Below, piece by piece: positions 1 to 11,725 of a stretch of DNA of 64,000 nucleotides. The stretch is from Proteles cristata cristata. Its lineage: Eukaryota > Chordata > Mammalia > Carnivora > Hyaenidae. Location: contig JAESUZ010000127.1 in the NCBI GenBank assembly GCA_017311185.1, positions 1,302,001 to 1,366,000 of the forward strand, in the 5' to 3' direction. The position numbers and the translations under genes are program-made. Every line of letters starts with the position of its first letter. Position 1 is the first letter of the stretch. Under the pieces are notes generated by a model, which ran no database searches, was not told where the DNA came from, and saw nothing but the letters and a program-made list of their open reading frames with translations.

Positions 1-130
1 GACAGCTAGCTCAGAGACTGGAGCCTGTCTTTGGATTCTGTGTCTCCCTTACTCTCTGACCCTCTCCTGATCATGCTGACTCTCTCTCTCTTTCTCAAAA
101 AAAAGTAAAACATTTAAAAAATTTTTTTAA
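1..130 (+). mobile_element. CAN-SINE (SINEC_Fc type), 3' part, cut by window edge
   Basis: The 3' half of a carnivore tRNA-Lys SINE. It reads from the 'cagagactggagcc' region through the CT-rich stretch into an A-rich tail, and its tRNA-like head lies outside the window. It is the first of three same-strand SINEs in the first 625 bases. Confidence 0.85.
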
Positions 131-146
131 AAGAATAAATTACATT

Positions 147-369
147 GGGGCGCCTGGGTGGCTTAGTTGGTTAAGCGTCCGACTTTCACTTAGGTCATGA
201 TCTCGCGATTTGTGAGTTCGAGCCCAGCGTCGGGCTCTGTGCTGACTGCCAGCTCAGAGCCTGGAGCCAGTTTCAGTCTGTGACACCCTCTCTCTCTGGC
301 TCTCCCCTGCTCACGCTGTCTCTCTCTCTCTCTCCTAGAAATAAATAAAACATTAAAAATTAAAAAAAA
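147..369 (+). mobile_element. CAN-SINE, full length, young
   Basis: Starts with 'ggggcgcctgggtggct' and carries a B-box-like 'gagttcgagcc' near 214-224, the 'gggctctgtgctgactgcc' block, a CT repeat, 'aaataaataaa' and poly-A. A perfect 15-bp target-site duplication (aagaataaattacat) lies at 131-145 and 370-384. Retained CpGs and the intact duplication suggest a recent insertion. Confidence 0.95.
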
Positions 370-412
370 AAGAATAAATTACATAAATTATATTTTAAAG
401 TATAAAAATACA

Positions 413-625
413 GGAGCACCTGGGTGGCTTAGTTCGTTAAGCATCCAGGTCTTGATTTTGACTTAGGTCATAATCTCAAGATTGGTGGGATCAAGCCCCA
501 CTTTAGTCTCTGTGCTGACAGAGTGGAGCCTGCGTGGAATTCTATCATTCCCCCTCTCTCTGCCCCTCCGTAACTCACGTGCACACTTTTTCTCTCTCAA
601 AATCAATAAAGAAACTTAAAAAAAA
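413..625 (+). mobile_element. CAN-SINE, older copy
   Basis: Head 'ggagcacctgggtggct', tRNA-like part, CT-rich body and A-rich tail. CpGs are mostly lost ('gcatcc' in place of 'gcgtcc'), so it is older than the copy at 147-369. No clear duplication was found. Confidence 0.9.
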
Positions 626-2589
626 CCCTTTATATAAAAATGTAAATAGAACCCCATTATAGCATATCTCATTACTAGATGCAGATCATATTGCAAACGG
701 TGTCCCTGGAAACAGCAAAATCACAGATAATAAAATTATTAAAGACAGGAATTAACTGTAAATTGCCTATTCCATAAAAGACAATATAAAGTTTTAAGAA
801 TAATGTAGGACTGTGGTACCAAAGACTTGATCTAGAAGACATTAGTAATAGTGGCTTGAAAATGTGATATTCACATAAGACTGGGACATGTTGAACTTAA
901 ATCCCTCTCCTGTGAATTGATTTGGTGTTGAAGACTCTGAACTATATGCAAAAAGGTAACTCTTTTGAATATATTGGAAATATAGAAAAAAAGTTTCAAA
1001 TATATTCAAGCACAAAGGAATATTTCTAGGGAAAATTTATTAACAGTAGAGGTATTTTGAGGGACATTGGGGAAATGCTGAGGTAGTTAAAATGGATTTG
1101 TACTGGAAATCAAGAAAGCTAATTTCTACTTATAGCCATGTAGCTCCAGGTCTTAGGGAATCACAGAATTACTGAAAGGGAGACACGTGTATTCAGTTCC
1201 AATTAAAATAGACTTTTAAATGCATTTCATCCATGAATTAAAAAAAATAGTACTGATATTTCTATTTGGATGTTCTTAGTTTCAATAATAGCAAACCCAA
1301 TTCAAATACATGTCCGAAGGCTTGAGCCAAGACCACAATAGTGTAACTGAGCAAGGCCATACTTCCCCCCAGTCTTTACTGGATGTCTTACTTTTTCTTC
1401 ACTGGGTAGAATTCCCCCCTCACCATCTCAAAATTCTTTCTCCAGCTACTTGGCTGCATTTATCTGTATTCTGCCAATGTGGAAGAGTATTTTTTCCCCA
1501 AATATTCAACAAATTCTGAGATTTGCTCCAATTAAACTAAGTGTTATATGCTCCATGAACTAATCACATTGGCCAGATTTTGAAATGAACCAATAGGGAT
1601 TATCCTAGCTCATGTGCTCTACCCCTGCAAGCAGGAAGGGGTATAGCTTCCCTCAAGCTACCAGGATCTCTTAGTGGCAAATGGAGATCGCTAAGAATGC
1701 AGAATAAGACACGGGAATGCATGCAGCAACAAAAATTATCCTCTTTGTTAGAGAAGAATGTAAGAAAGCATAAAAATTATAAATTTATAAAGAGCTTTAA
1801 ATGACAGTAAGTGATCTGAGCCTAACCCTTAAAAATACACATAAGTTATGTGAATAGTGGATATTGCTATCTAAGCATATCTTTGTAAAATGTAATCCAC
1901 ATTTTGTTAATAAATCAATCCATCCCTTTATAGCAAACTAATCTATAAATTCAGAAAGACATCAAAATGCCTACGAAAACTGGCCAGTTACTGATTTACA
2001 TAAAAAATGTAATAGCAACACAATTTCAAAGAGCAAAAACCAAATGAGATGACAAGTTTTCCACAACTTTTTTCACATGCTTAAGAAAAAACACTTTTGA
2101 TTTTACAAATGAAATTTTAGTGCATTTACTCAGATTTTGAAAATCCATTTATTAACTCTGCCATTAATTATTATATTATTTGTATTAATTGTATTATATA
2201 CATTATATTATATTAGATGTACAAATTCCTGAAATGAGAAATGTTAGCTCATAACAGTGACTGAGTAAATTTTAATAATTAAGAAATGTTTAGCTTGCTT
2301 GAATTCAAAGAGAACAACAAAACATTTATATATTCATTGGGACTAGAGAGAAAATAACAAACAAGTTTTAAGTCATACATTATGTTTTCTTTAAGATGAA
2401 ACAAAAATGATTAATGCTTACTCACATCATTTGTTATACTTGCATGAAGAGGTCAATAGAATGAGATTCAGCATATTATGAACTGTCCTGGTAAGGCATA
2501 TCTCTAAAATCCAGAAAAGAATCTCCCACCCTTTGGCTTATGAGCAAAGTTACAAATAGTCCATGTCGGGTTTAGTGGGTATGGTTTAA
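626..2589. other. AT-rich non-coding stretch
   Basis: I recognise no gene or named repeat here. The largest open frame is 69 codons (1310-1519), without family resemblance. Short TA-rich runs occur near 2165-2220. Confidence 0.6.
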
Positions 2590-3310
2590 ACTCTCTACCT
2601 TTTTTTTTTCTTTTGTTAAGCCCCGGGTCTTGGTGCTTTACTAAAACCACCCTAGGAAACTTCTTCAAGCACCGGCAGCATGCCATCCCTGATGGTGCTG
2701 GCATGATGATGGCACCAGGGAGTGAGACCCACCACTTCCCTCCTGGTGTGCGAGGCTCCCAGCACCCTGGCTCTCTATGGATATGCAGTCCTTTTTCATC
2801 CCTGGCGAGTGGGCTCCTCTTCATGGAAGACGGTGCATTACCTACAGATTATCTCAGCACTGCTTTCCCTGAGCACCCCTCATTCTGGGATCCAGAGAAA
2901 GTGTCACCAACGCAGCCCTGTCAATTGTTAACAAGTAGGTCATGGTGACTCAAGAAGGAAGAAGTCTGACAGGATCACTCAGGTATGTCCTTGGGAGAGG
3001 GAGTGCTCCTGTGGCTGGTTCTGCAGCTGCCTTGCTGGGGCCCTGGGGCCAGGTCCCCTCAGCCTCAGCCCCAAGGTCACCATCTGAACACAAAAAAACT
3101 GAAGTGTAACCTCAAAGCACCTCACTTCTCCCCCTGCGTTAGATTTCACAGATGTGGTAAAAAGAAGGCCTTCAGCTGGGCCTAGACCAGGGGCCTGATA
3201 AGTTGTGCAAGTCTGGCCACTGGAGAGCCCTCTGCTCTCCCTCACCTGCTGCCCCTTTTGTTTTTGTCACCTCCTCACTCTCTCCATCCTGCAGACTCAG
3301 GCTTTAAAAA
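2590..3310. other. GC-richer block, possible pseudogene or exon remnant
   Basis: This block is clearly richer in G and C than its flanks. Overlapping open frames of 60-111 codons occur on both strands (for example 2613-2948 + and 2504-2824 -), but none resembles a protein family I can name and they shift frame against each other. A T-rich run at about 2600-2612 borders it. It could be a decayed processed pseudogene, an old repeat or a small GC-rich regulatory block. Confidence 0.3.
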
Positions 3311-3324
3311 AAATAGCTAATTCT

Positions 3325-3570
3325 GGGGCACCTGGGTGGCTCAGTTGGTTAAGCATCGGACTCTTGATTTAGACTCAGGTCATGATCTCCTGGTTTGTGA
3401 GATCAAGCCTCGCATCAGGCTCTGAGCTGGCAGCTCATGCTGGCAGCACAGAGCCTGCTTGAGATTCTCTGTGTGTGTGTCTCTCTCTCTCTCTGCCCCT
3501 TCCTGACTTGAACATTCTCTCTTTCTGTCTCAAATAAATAAACTGCAAAAAACATTAAAAATTAAAAAAA
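3325..3570 (+). mobile_element. CAN-SINE, full length
   Basis: Starts 'ggggcacctgggtggctcagttgg', with a duplicated 'ggcagc' block before the 'cagagcctgcttgagattc' body, a GT/CT run and an A-rich tail. The probable imperfect target duplication is 'gctaattct' before and 'gctgattcc' after. CpG decay marks it as the older subfamily. Confidence 0.92.
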
Positions 3571-4000
3571 GCTGATTCCTTCACTTCAAAGGTAAACAGT
3601 CCATTTTCAACAAAGACAGTGAATATTAGAGTAGATCTTAAGTAAAGTGCTATGCACATTTGGCATTGAGCCCGCAACTTCCAATCACAGCAGCTTTGTG
3701 TCTCTCTTATTTATATTTAGAAATCCTCAGGTAACCACATCAAATCTTATGCCAACACAATGTCTTTTTTTTAAAAGCTGTTGCTTTGGATTTCCTTTTG
3801 TCAACTGGATCCAAAGAATACTGAGAAATTCTTTGATCTAAATGATCCAGTCCTATTTATTCTTTGATCTCTGTTCTATTCTAGTTTAAGACTCCATCAA
3901 GAGCTGGTAAAGTCTTCTTCTGGCCTGAAGCATCTTAATAACATGTGTCAAACAGAGTGATGCCCAAAGACCTTTATATTCTGTTAATTGCAAAGGGTAT
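3571..4000. other. Non-coding, no recognised feature
   Basis: AT-rich sequence between two SINEs. I see no gene; the longest open frame is 64 codons (3647-3841), which I do not recognise. Confidence 0.6.
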
Positions 4001-4010
4001 GGGCTTGTCT

Positions 4011-4260
4011 TTTTTTTTAACTTTTTAATGTTTTTTATTTATTTCTGAGAGAGAGAGAGAGGGAGAACTCTGAGAGAGAAAGAGACTGCATGAACAGGGG
4101 AGGGTCAGAGAGAGAGGGAGACACAGAATCTGAAGACAGGTTCTAGGCTCTGGGCTAGCTGTCAGCACAGAACCCGACTCAGGGCTCGAACCCACAAACT
4201 GTGAGATCATGACCTGAGCTGAAATTGGACGCTTAACCAACTGGGCCACCCAAGAACCCC
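4011..4260 (-). mobile_element. CAN-SINE, reverse orientation
   Basis: Poly-T, 'atttatttctgagag' and a GA-rich body read back to the head 'ccacccaagaacccc'. The imperfect duplication is 'gggcttgtct' (4001-4010) before and 'tggcttattt' after. It accounts for the short open frames on both strands here. Confidence 0.93.
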
Positions 4261-6171
4261 TGGCTTATTTTCAATGTACTGTATTTACAGCAATGGGGAA
4301 TGAGTATGACGTTTAACTGAACAAACAACAACGCTGAGCACTGTGCTAAGTTTAAGTGTAATGAGCTTAGAGAAGAAATGAGAATGTGATTTTTTAAGGA
4401 GTGTGCACCACGAAGTGACCATGATCCAAAGTGAAAATATGGGAAACAATATAAACAGTACAAATGCTAAACTGTACAGTTCGAGAGAGCTACAGACTCT
4501 AACAGTCATGAAAAGCTCTATACAATTAAAAAAAAAAAAAAAAAGACCAGCTTTATTTATACCATTACACACACCTGCAACATGATGATTTCCTTGCGAT
4601 TGTCTTTCCTGGCCCTTTCACCGCTTATTCTTATTTTGTGTTGCCTACATAATTCACAAAGTGATAGATGCACCGAAGACCCTCAATGAGTGATTATAGC
4701 ATGAGTATTGAATATAAGTATCAGGCATGTCTCTAACAGGGTTATACATTTTCTTACCAACAAAATGGTTGTGTTTCCTCACCTCTCCAATAGCCAATGA
4801 GCTGGAGGGATAATTCTGACGTCTTATTCTGCACTCCAGGATTGTATGTAACGTACTCCACCCATTCTTCTCCAAACGCGAGTGTAATATCAGTAACAAA
4901 CATTACAAACACCATTGATTAATTATGCAGGTGGGAGAAACATTATATAGTTAGAAAAAATCAGTTCAACTTAAGATCGAAATTCGGTCTTAAAAATATG
5001 ACATTTCTTCAAGGGAAACATTTCTCTATTTGGAAGATTCTGGTCAACATCATGTGCAGATCCTGCTCTACTTTGGCATGACAAAAACAGGACAATGATA
5101 TTTGTTTAACAGAAGAAAAAGACAACACATTTTCCTAGTTGCTACTGTGATGGAAATGTGTCTGGAACTCCTCTCTGTGTATTAACTTGAACATATTTCA
5201 GTGTTACCCAGGTTGTGTGATCCTTCGTCATTGTGATAAGCCCATCCTGTTTGCACATATGAACAATTTTTTAAATGACTAATATAAAGCAATGGAAAAT
5301 GAAGTAGACAGTAACACAATAGTTGAAGTAGTCAATTTAAATTTCCCTGAATAGTTCTCAGTGATTTGTCCATCATTCACTTTTCTTTGCAGTTTAAGTA
5401 AAATATTACAGTAAATATCCTCCTCACCTCCAAATCAATTTTCCTTTACAAACATATTTTATTATAAAAAGAGCAATAGTTCTTGGTGTGTGAATAATAA
5501 AAAAAGATCTGCTATCATCTTCATGCTGCCTTCTGTTTTTCTTCTACATATGGATATGAGAATAGTATGCATGAAAATCAAAGTAGGCTAAAATTATCAT
5601 AAATCATAATTTTGTAAGAGCACTATTTGGCTCTTAGGTTTAGATTTCACAATAATAAGCAGACACTGTAGGTGAGACATGTATTATATACACTTCTTTA
5701 GCTCAGTTATACTATTATTGAAATTGGTTGCTTAATGTTCTCAGGCTTTCAAAATCTTATTTCATGTTTTAATGAATGCTTCAAATTCTATGTTTATAAA
5801 CATTTGCTTTGTAGGAAGAAAATTGCTTTTAGTTTCTCCTTCTAAACCCAGTTGTCAAAGTTGCACACATACCAAAATTATTCACTTTGAGAAGGAGATA
5901 TCTAATTGAGAGCTGTACTTCTGTTTTGTTCTTACATCACCTTTTGTGATATTCCTAGGAATTGGGTTGCATTGCTTAACAGTATTAAACAAAAGTGACT
6001 ATAAAAATTTGAAACAATTGTACAGTTTTCTTCCAGAGATATACTTCTTCCTTTTGTTATTTGTAACAATTTTTTCCTGCATAATCTTCAGAGCTTCAAC
6101 CACTTGAACTTTTCAACATTTGCTGATATCTTAGAAGCTGTTTTGTGTAGAGATTTTCTCCTATACTACTG
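4261..6171. other. AT-rich non-coding stretch
   Basis: No gene or confidently named repeat. Open frames up to 95 codons at 4233-4899 have no family resemblance, and those near 4530-4545 run through an A17-18 tract. The segment could hold very old LINE remnants that I cannot resolve by eye. Confidence 0.55.
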
Positions 6172-6256
6172 TATATATATATATATATATACACACATAT
6201 ATATGTATATATATGTATATATATATATATGTTTGTATATATATTTGAATATATAT
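6172..6256. repeat. (TA)n/(TATG)n microsatellite
   Basis: Alternating AT runs interrupted by 'cacaca', 'tatg' and 'tttg' units, about 85 bp. Such tracts are usually length-variable. Confidence 0.9.
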
Positions 6257-6269
6257 AGTATTAGAAAAA

Positions 6270-6464
6270 ACATTTTTTAAAGTTTATTTACTTATTTTGA
6301 GAGAGGGGAAAGGGGTAGAGAAAGGGAGTGAGATAGAACCCCAAGCAGGCTCCGTGCTCTCAGCGCAGAGTCTGATGCAGGGCTCCATCACTCAAACCGT
6401 AAGATCATGCATGAGCCAAAATCAAGAGTCAGATGTTTAACCAACTGAGTCACCCAGGCACCCC
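6270..6464 (-). mobile_element. CAN-SINE, reverse orientation, old
   Basis: T-rich start, 'agtttatttacttattttgag', GA-rich body, 'aagcaggctcc' block and the head 'gagtcacccaggcacccc'. A degenerate duplication of about 13 bp (aaacattttt / gaacacttttt) flanks it. Confidence 0.9.
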
Positions 6465-8561
6465 AAAAGAACACTTTTTGTTACAGATTTGTCTGAGGTA
6501 TTCCAATGGGTGGTTAAAATTTAGACAAAGGTTAGTCATCAGTGACCAAGTTTCTTGCAGATTTTGATTCTTTTATATCTACCTTTATTAAGAAAAGTTC
6601 TGTAAGTTTTAACCCCAGCTATTAAAATAAAAATCTAGAAACTTCCTAGGACAAACATACAGTTTACAAGTAATGTCATATTCTATATTTTATATAGAAA
6701 CACAATTACTACCATAAATATGGTGATATAGATGTTGTTACCATCCCCATTTTATATGTAAGAACACTGAAACTCAGAAAAAAAAAAAACAAAAAACCCA
6801 GACCAACCCATAACACTACTAAATTGGAGATCTGGGAAACAATCTGAAGTTTTTTTATTCCAAGTTTTCAACCCTTTTTCTTCCAACAATAGGCCTTTGC
6901 AGAAGCCAATTTACTCATGTAATATCCTTTTCTTACATGTTAAATCCCAATTTAATATTAAAATCAATTGGTTCATCATTTTATTTAACACTGTTAGTGT
7001 CCATGAATATATGCTACACTATATCCACAGTCTATAAAACACATGCACAGAGAATAATTATTTAATGAAGGAAACTTTTAAATGTAAGTATAACTACGAA
7101 AACACTTTTAAGAATAGGAATCTTGGTTACAGACCATGAAGGTCTTTAGTCATTAAGATACTGAATGTCATACTAATACTTTTATATGAAAACATCCTTA
7201 GACATAACCCAATAAAAATCAGGCAAGCTTTGTTTGATCTCTTCAGTCTTTAGTGATGTATTTCTGCTCTGAGTTTGAGGTTAAGGCATAATTCAACAGC
7301 TAATTAGATGTGGTCTTTGATTTCTCACATGTGTTTCATAACCGTTTCATCTCCCTGACTAGATTTTAAGTTATTTGGGAGAATATATACCCACAATTTC
7401 TTCTTTTGAATCTTGGGGATTACTTAGCATCTAACCTTGTACATATTAAGAGATGAGTACAAATATTTATACTTTATCAGATCATAATAAAAAAAAGTCT
7501 CTTTGGTGATCTCTTTAAATTACCATAATCAGATGATAAAGTATGAGCTTTTAATCATGTTTCTTGATTTCTACTATTCTGTCATTCGATTTGCAGCTTA
7601 CTATATGCCATAAACATACATGGTCCATCTATGATAAAATATTTTATACAAAAAGTCTTATCACCATGGGCCTATAACTGAATATAAAATAGTTTCTCTT
7701 ACTTGCATGAGAAATCAGGCTTATAATGAGAATGCATATTCAGTGTACCTGCAAAGAAAATTCTTTGATATGTTATAGAGCAAATAGGAACTGCAATTTC
7801 ACTTAGAAGTTTGCAAGTGGCTTATGCTCAAAAAGAATAAGCCAGGAAAAGGGAGTCTGATTTTCCTTCAGTGTTGACTGTTAAACTAAGTCAAGTAGGA
7901 TACTTTCCATTGCAAGTTATGGAACATACAACTCAAACTGCTTTAATACATTGGTTTATCCACATTGCTGAAAAGTCCAGAAGTAGAGTTAGTTTCAAGT
8001 ATGGTTTGATTAAGACTCCTATTCCATTTCCCTGCAATTCTCTCTAGTCTGTCTTATTCTAATACAGAATTTATTCTCAAGTAGGCTTCTATCACTATAA
8101 CAAAATCACCCGGCACTTTTAGGCATGGCATATGCATCACTACAGTGTTTTCGTCATCAAATATAATAAAGTTAAACAGATTACATTATCTTTCAGTTGA
8201 TACCTGGGCATGGGAGTACTTCATTCATGACGGAATTATCTGTGATTAAATTTTACATATTAAAAATCAATCCTAAACTGGTGCCCACTTCAATTCCTAC
8301 CACAAGTCATAAGAACAGTGCTGCAGAGAAAAATCACAATGAATTGTAAGAAACAGAACTGATTGTTTCCTTACAAAATTCCTACTTTTAGTTTCATATA
8401 GGTTATTATTAACCTTACCCATAATGATATTTTGAATACCAAAAAATAACTCAGAAGCATGAATTCACTGGAACTCAGGGTTCACAATAATCGTGTGGAT
8501 GATAATATTGGCATGATCTCCCCAATAACTGTGATTATTCATCAATAATAGAAGCATTTTG
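6465..8561. other. Non-coding DNA with old repeat remnants
   Basis: Mostly unique-looking AT-rich DNA. About 7890-8160 ('ttgcaagttatggaacatacaactcaa...', 'ctgaaaagtccagaagtagagtt') looks like an ancient mammalian interspersed repeat whose family I cannot name. No open frame deserves attention. Confidence 0.5.
6715..6860 (-). mobile_element. MIR fragment (reverse)
   Basis: The MIR core in reverse orientation is visible as 'ttaccatccccattttatatgtaag' followed by 'aacactgaaactcagaaa', which is the 'deletion-prone' tail side of the element. It is interrupted by a short A-rich expansion at about 6780-6795. Confidence 0.5.
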
Positions 8562-8579
8562 AGAATTCAGTTACATGTA

Positions 8580-8813
8580 GTGGTGCCTGGGTGGTGCAGT
8601 CAGTTGAGCCTCTGACTCTTGATCTGGGTTCAGATCATGATCTCATGGTTTGTGAGTTCAAGCCCCACATCAAGCTCTGTGCTGACAGTGTGGATCCTGT
8701 TTGGTATTCTCTCTCTCCTTCTCTAATTCCGCCCCCCCCGACTTGCACTCTCTCTCTCCCTCTCTCTTTCTCCTCAAAATAAGTAAATAAACTTAAAAAA
8801 TAAAACTAAAAGA
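8580..8813 (+). mobile_element. CAN-SINE with clear target duplication
   Basis: Head 'gtggtgcctgggtgg', 'gagttcaagccccacatc' B-box region, C8 run and CT-rich body. The 17-bp duplication gaattcarttacatgta lies at 8563-8579 and 8816-8832 with one mismatch. It supplies the 63-codon open frame at 8591-8782, which is not a gene. Confidence 0.95.
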
Positions 8814-8874
8814 AAGAATTCAATTACATGTATATATACCTAGAAAAAATTCTTAAGTGAATATTTATTTTTGA

Positions 8875-9005
8875 ATTGATAATAAATCTTTACATTAATG
8901 TTATGAATCAAGAAATGTTATGCCCATTGTACACATGAAGAATCCATGGTTTAGTGTTGACTGAGGGTCTTATTGAAGTTCATACAACTAAACGTGAGAA
9001 CAGAA
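8875..9005 (-). mobile_element. MIR fragment (reverse)
   Basis: The order 'aatattta...', 'tatgcccattgtacacatgaagaa', then 'ttgaagttcatacaactaa' matches a diverged MIR in reverse orientation. The match is weak but ordered. Confidence 0.45.
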
Positions 9006-9010
9006 TAGTA

Positions 9011-9689
9011 CAGAAAGATATTCTAAAACTAAGTCTCTTGCTGATCTATTATAATGGACATAGGAGCCTGAATAAAAACGCAGGATCGAAACTACACACT
9101 CTAAAGTATTTAAAGTTATGAAGATAGAGCAAGAATATAAAAATAATAAATACAAAATGAATCACCTACACAACACTGTTCTTAGGTAATATATTAAACT
9201 TCATTATGTAGTTTTCCACTTAGGAGCAAGGAAACAAAGAAAGATAAATATCAGCCCCTTGATTTATCAGAAGCCTGAGGAGTGAGGAAGAGAAAGGCAA
9301 AAGAAGATCCCTTTCTATTCATGATCAGGATTTTTCACGGTGGGGATCTCTTCAGTTGCTCTCTCTGGCTACAGATGTACGTACAGAAGGAAAAAGGTGT
9401 AAAACAAAGCAACGAAAGTAGCCGTTTGCTAAACTTCGTTCATGTTTCGGAAACACACATCTCCCAGTTCCTGGAGGATGTGGCAGGCTCTCTGCCCTTC
9501 CTGCAGCACAGATTCCTATGTCTACAGACTGTTCTTCCCGACTCTCACTGTCTCTTTCAATTTCTCTCTCCTCAATGAATTAGCTCCAGAAGCAAACATT
9601 GCTTTTCCTCTTCACATTGTAAAATAAATTATGATCTCCTCCCCATCCCGCTCCAACTACTGACTCCTTTCTTTGCCCCTTCCAATGCT
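9011..9689. other. Non-coding, with an unrecognised 98-codon open frame
   Basis: An open frame at 9282-9578 lies in a mildly GC-richer patch. I recognise no domain in it, and no splice or promoter context supports it. It may be part of an eroded repeat adjoining the L2 remnant downstream. Confidence 0.4.
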
Positions 9690-10620
9690 TGTCTGTGGTC
9701 ACTGACTTTTAATCTTATTGAACCTGCTTGAACCCTTGCATACAAGACCACTCTCCCCAATGTTCCACTGACACTATAAAAACCAAGGTCAGCAATTTTT
9801 CTAAGTTTACTGATTTCAATGGTCAGTTTTCAGTTATCCTAGTTAACCTAGCAGCAGCATTTGACAAATGTCATTATTCATTCTTGAAACACATCCTTGG
9901 CTTCTTGGATACTGTTCTCTTTTGATTTTTCTTCTTTCTCTTGCTCTTTCTTCACTTCTCAGTCTCCTTTGTTGGTATTTTCTAACTGCCCCAACCACTG
10001 TATGTTGACGTGAACTTGGGCCCACTTCACAAATACCTCCATTTTTTCCCCTATACTTATTCTCTAGGGGATTTCATCTAGCCCCTTGACTTTAAATATC
10101 ATCTATATGCTAATAACTTCAACATTTATATATAGAGTCAGAGCCTTATCCCTTAAATTCAAGCACATAAATTCACCCACTAACATCAATCCTTAGACAT
10201 CTAAATTTCTGTTCTCCTCACCTCCCTAAACCTGCCCTTCCCACAGTCCATCCTTACAGCAATAAATGGGAACTTCATTCTTTGACAGTCCCATCCATCA
10301 GCAAACCCTGTTAGTCACATAAATTGAGCCACTAACTGTTTTTAATGTTCATCCAAATATATACATAATATCATAATATGTTCCCTTATCTCCATAAAGT
10401 TTGTGTGTAAATGTCACGTTTGGGTGAAGCTTTCCTTGACATACAGCAGTTATTACATCTAAAAATGAAAGGATTTTTTCCTTTTTTCTGTTTAGTATTG
10501 TTCTTTCTTGACTAGAATGTAAACTCAGTGACAAGATTTTTTTCCTATTTTACTCCATCTCTATCCTAGTGCCAGAATAATGTCTGGGCTACAGTAATTT
10601 GTCAATAAGTATTTTTTAAT
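9690..10620 (+). mobile_element. L2 LINE remnant (reverse transcriptase region to 3' end)
   Basis: A decayed L2 in the plus orientation. The frame at 9728-9925 keeps 'LVNLAAAFDK', the degraded L2 reverse-transcriptase motif (LxxAAFD). It is followed by 'ttctcagtctcctttgttgg', 'taaatatcatctatatgctaat' and 'cagtccatcc...atcagcaaacc', all in L2 order. The 3' end 'actagaatgtaaactcagtgacaag...ctagtgccagaataatgtctgg' is typical of the L2 terminus. Many stops and gaps show that it is inactive. Confidence 0.75.
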
Positions 10621-10739
10621 CAATATATGATTATTTATCTTTAATGCTATTTGATACTTAATCAAATACTGCTTTAGAAGCTTTTTAAATTTTTTTGTAG
10701 ATTTGTGTGAGAAGTTTCTTGTAAATTGCTGCTTCAGTA

Positions 10740-10945
10740 ATCTGCAGCTCAGAGTACAAAGCAATGGACAGAATAGATCCTGTATTCATGTATTAAAGAA
10801 GATAGAAGAGAAATGGAATTGAGGATGAAATGAAGGATTGGAAGAAATTATTCTGAAATAGGTCACTGCTTATTGCTTAAAGCCACTGAAATATTAATTA
10901 TTTGTTGTCACAGAAAAACCTAAATTATCCTGACTGATATATCAC
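10740..10945 (+). mobile_element. MaLR (MLT1-type) LTR 3' end
   Basis: The phrase 'ttaaagccactgaaatatt', then 'tttgttgtcacagaaaaacctaaattatcctgactgatat', matches the end of an MLT1-type LTR, where AAGCCACTG and the terminal CCTGACTAATA are characteristic. The 5' part is too eroded to place. Confidence 0.55.
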
Positions 10946-11725
10946 TTTAAAATTTTCATAGCCCTTTTAGGTAAATGGTTAATGTGATCATGATTAATAC
11001 CCTGAGGGTAATGTGAGTATATTATTCATTATTTAAACTGGGACACTTTGGGGTTCTAAAATAGAGTACTAAAATAATTACAATTACCTACAAAATATTT
11101 ATTTTTGACTGAAAGTATGTTATGTTGGTAGATATGTTAAAAATTATCTTCAGAAATAGCTATTTCCAAAAACTAACATGTCAGCAAATATAAAGACAAA
11201 AAATGAAAATAAATGGTATATTAATACCTCATTATATAACAAAATTAAAAACAAACAGAATTATATTTGATACATAATAATAAAGTTTAATTAGTTTCTT
11301 AGCTTTATGTCTTCAATACTCTATTTTTAAGTGCATTTTTTCCAATATGGTCTTAATATATTTTTGTTTTCATAAAATTGTCTGAAATCTACTTCAAAAT
11401 TGAAACTTTTGTTTAAAAAATTTGAAACTGTCATCACTTTCAGTTGGCTTTTATGTCAATTCAATTCTTTCTAGAAGAAGATGCCAATATGGATTTATAT
11501 TATACCTGAAAAATTATGGAACACAGAGAGAAAGACAGAGGTTGGCAGGAAAAGTCTCAAGATCATGATGCAGGTCTGACATCTGTGAAGTCAGGAAGAC
11601 ACTATGGAAAGAGCACAGGGCTGGGGAATATAGGCAAGGCTGCTATGGAGTCTCCAAGAAAAATTTGCTCATTGTGTAGGAAGGACCCCGCTTTAGTGCC
11701 TCCATCATGCTCAGTTATTGGCTGA
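10946..11725. other. AT-rich non-coding stretch
   Basis: No gene. A 69-codon frame at 11516-11725 sits in a GC-richer patch just before a MaLR LTR and could be a diverged piece of the same provirus class. I cannot confirm that. Confidence 0.5.

Noticed and set aside
147..230. tRNA-Lys gene
   Set aside because: The tRNA-like head is part of the SINE. It continues into the SINE body and is repeated throughout the window, so it is not a functional tRNA gene.
2504..2948. Frames of 106 and 111 codons as genes
   Set aside because: They overlap on opposite strands with no recognised domain. Kept only as a GC-rich block.
9440..9627. Coding exon in the GC-richer patch
   Set aside because: Two frames overlap, no splice signals fit, and the patch adjoins a decayed L2.
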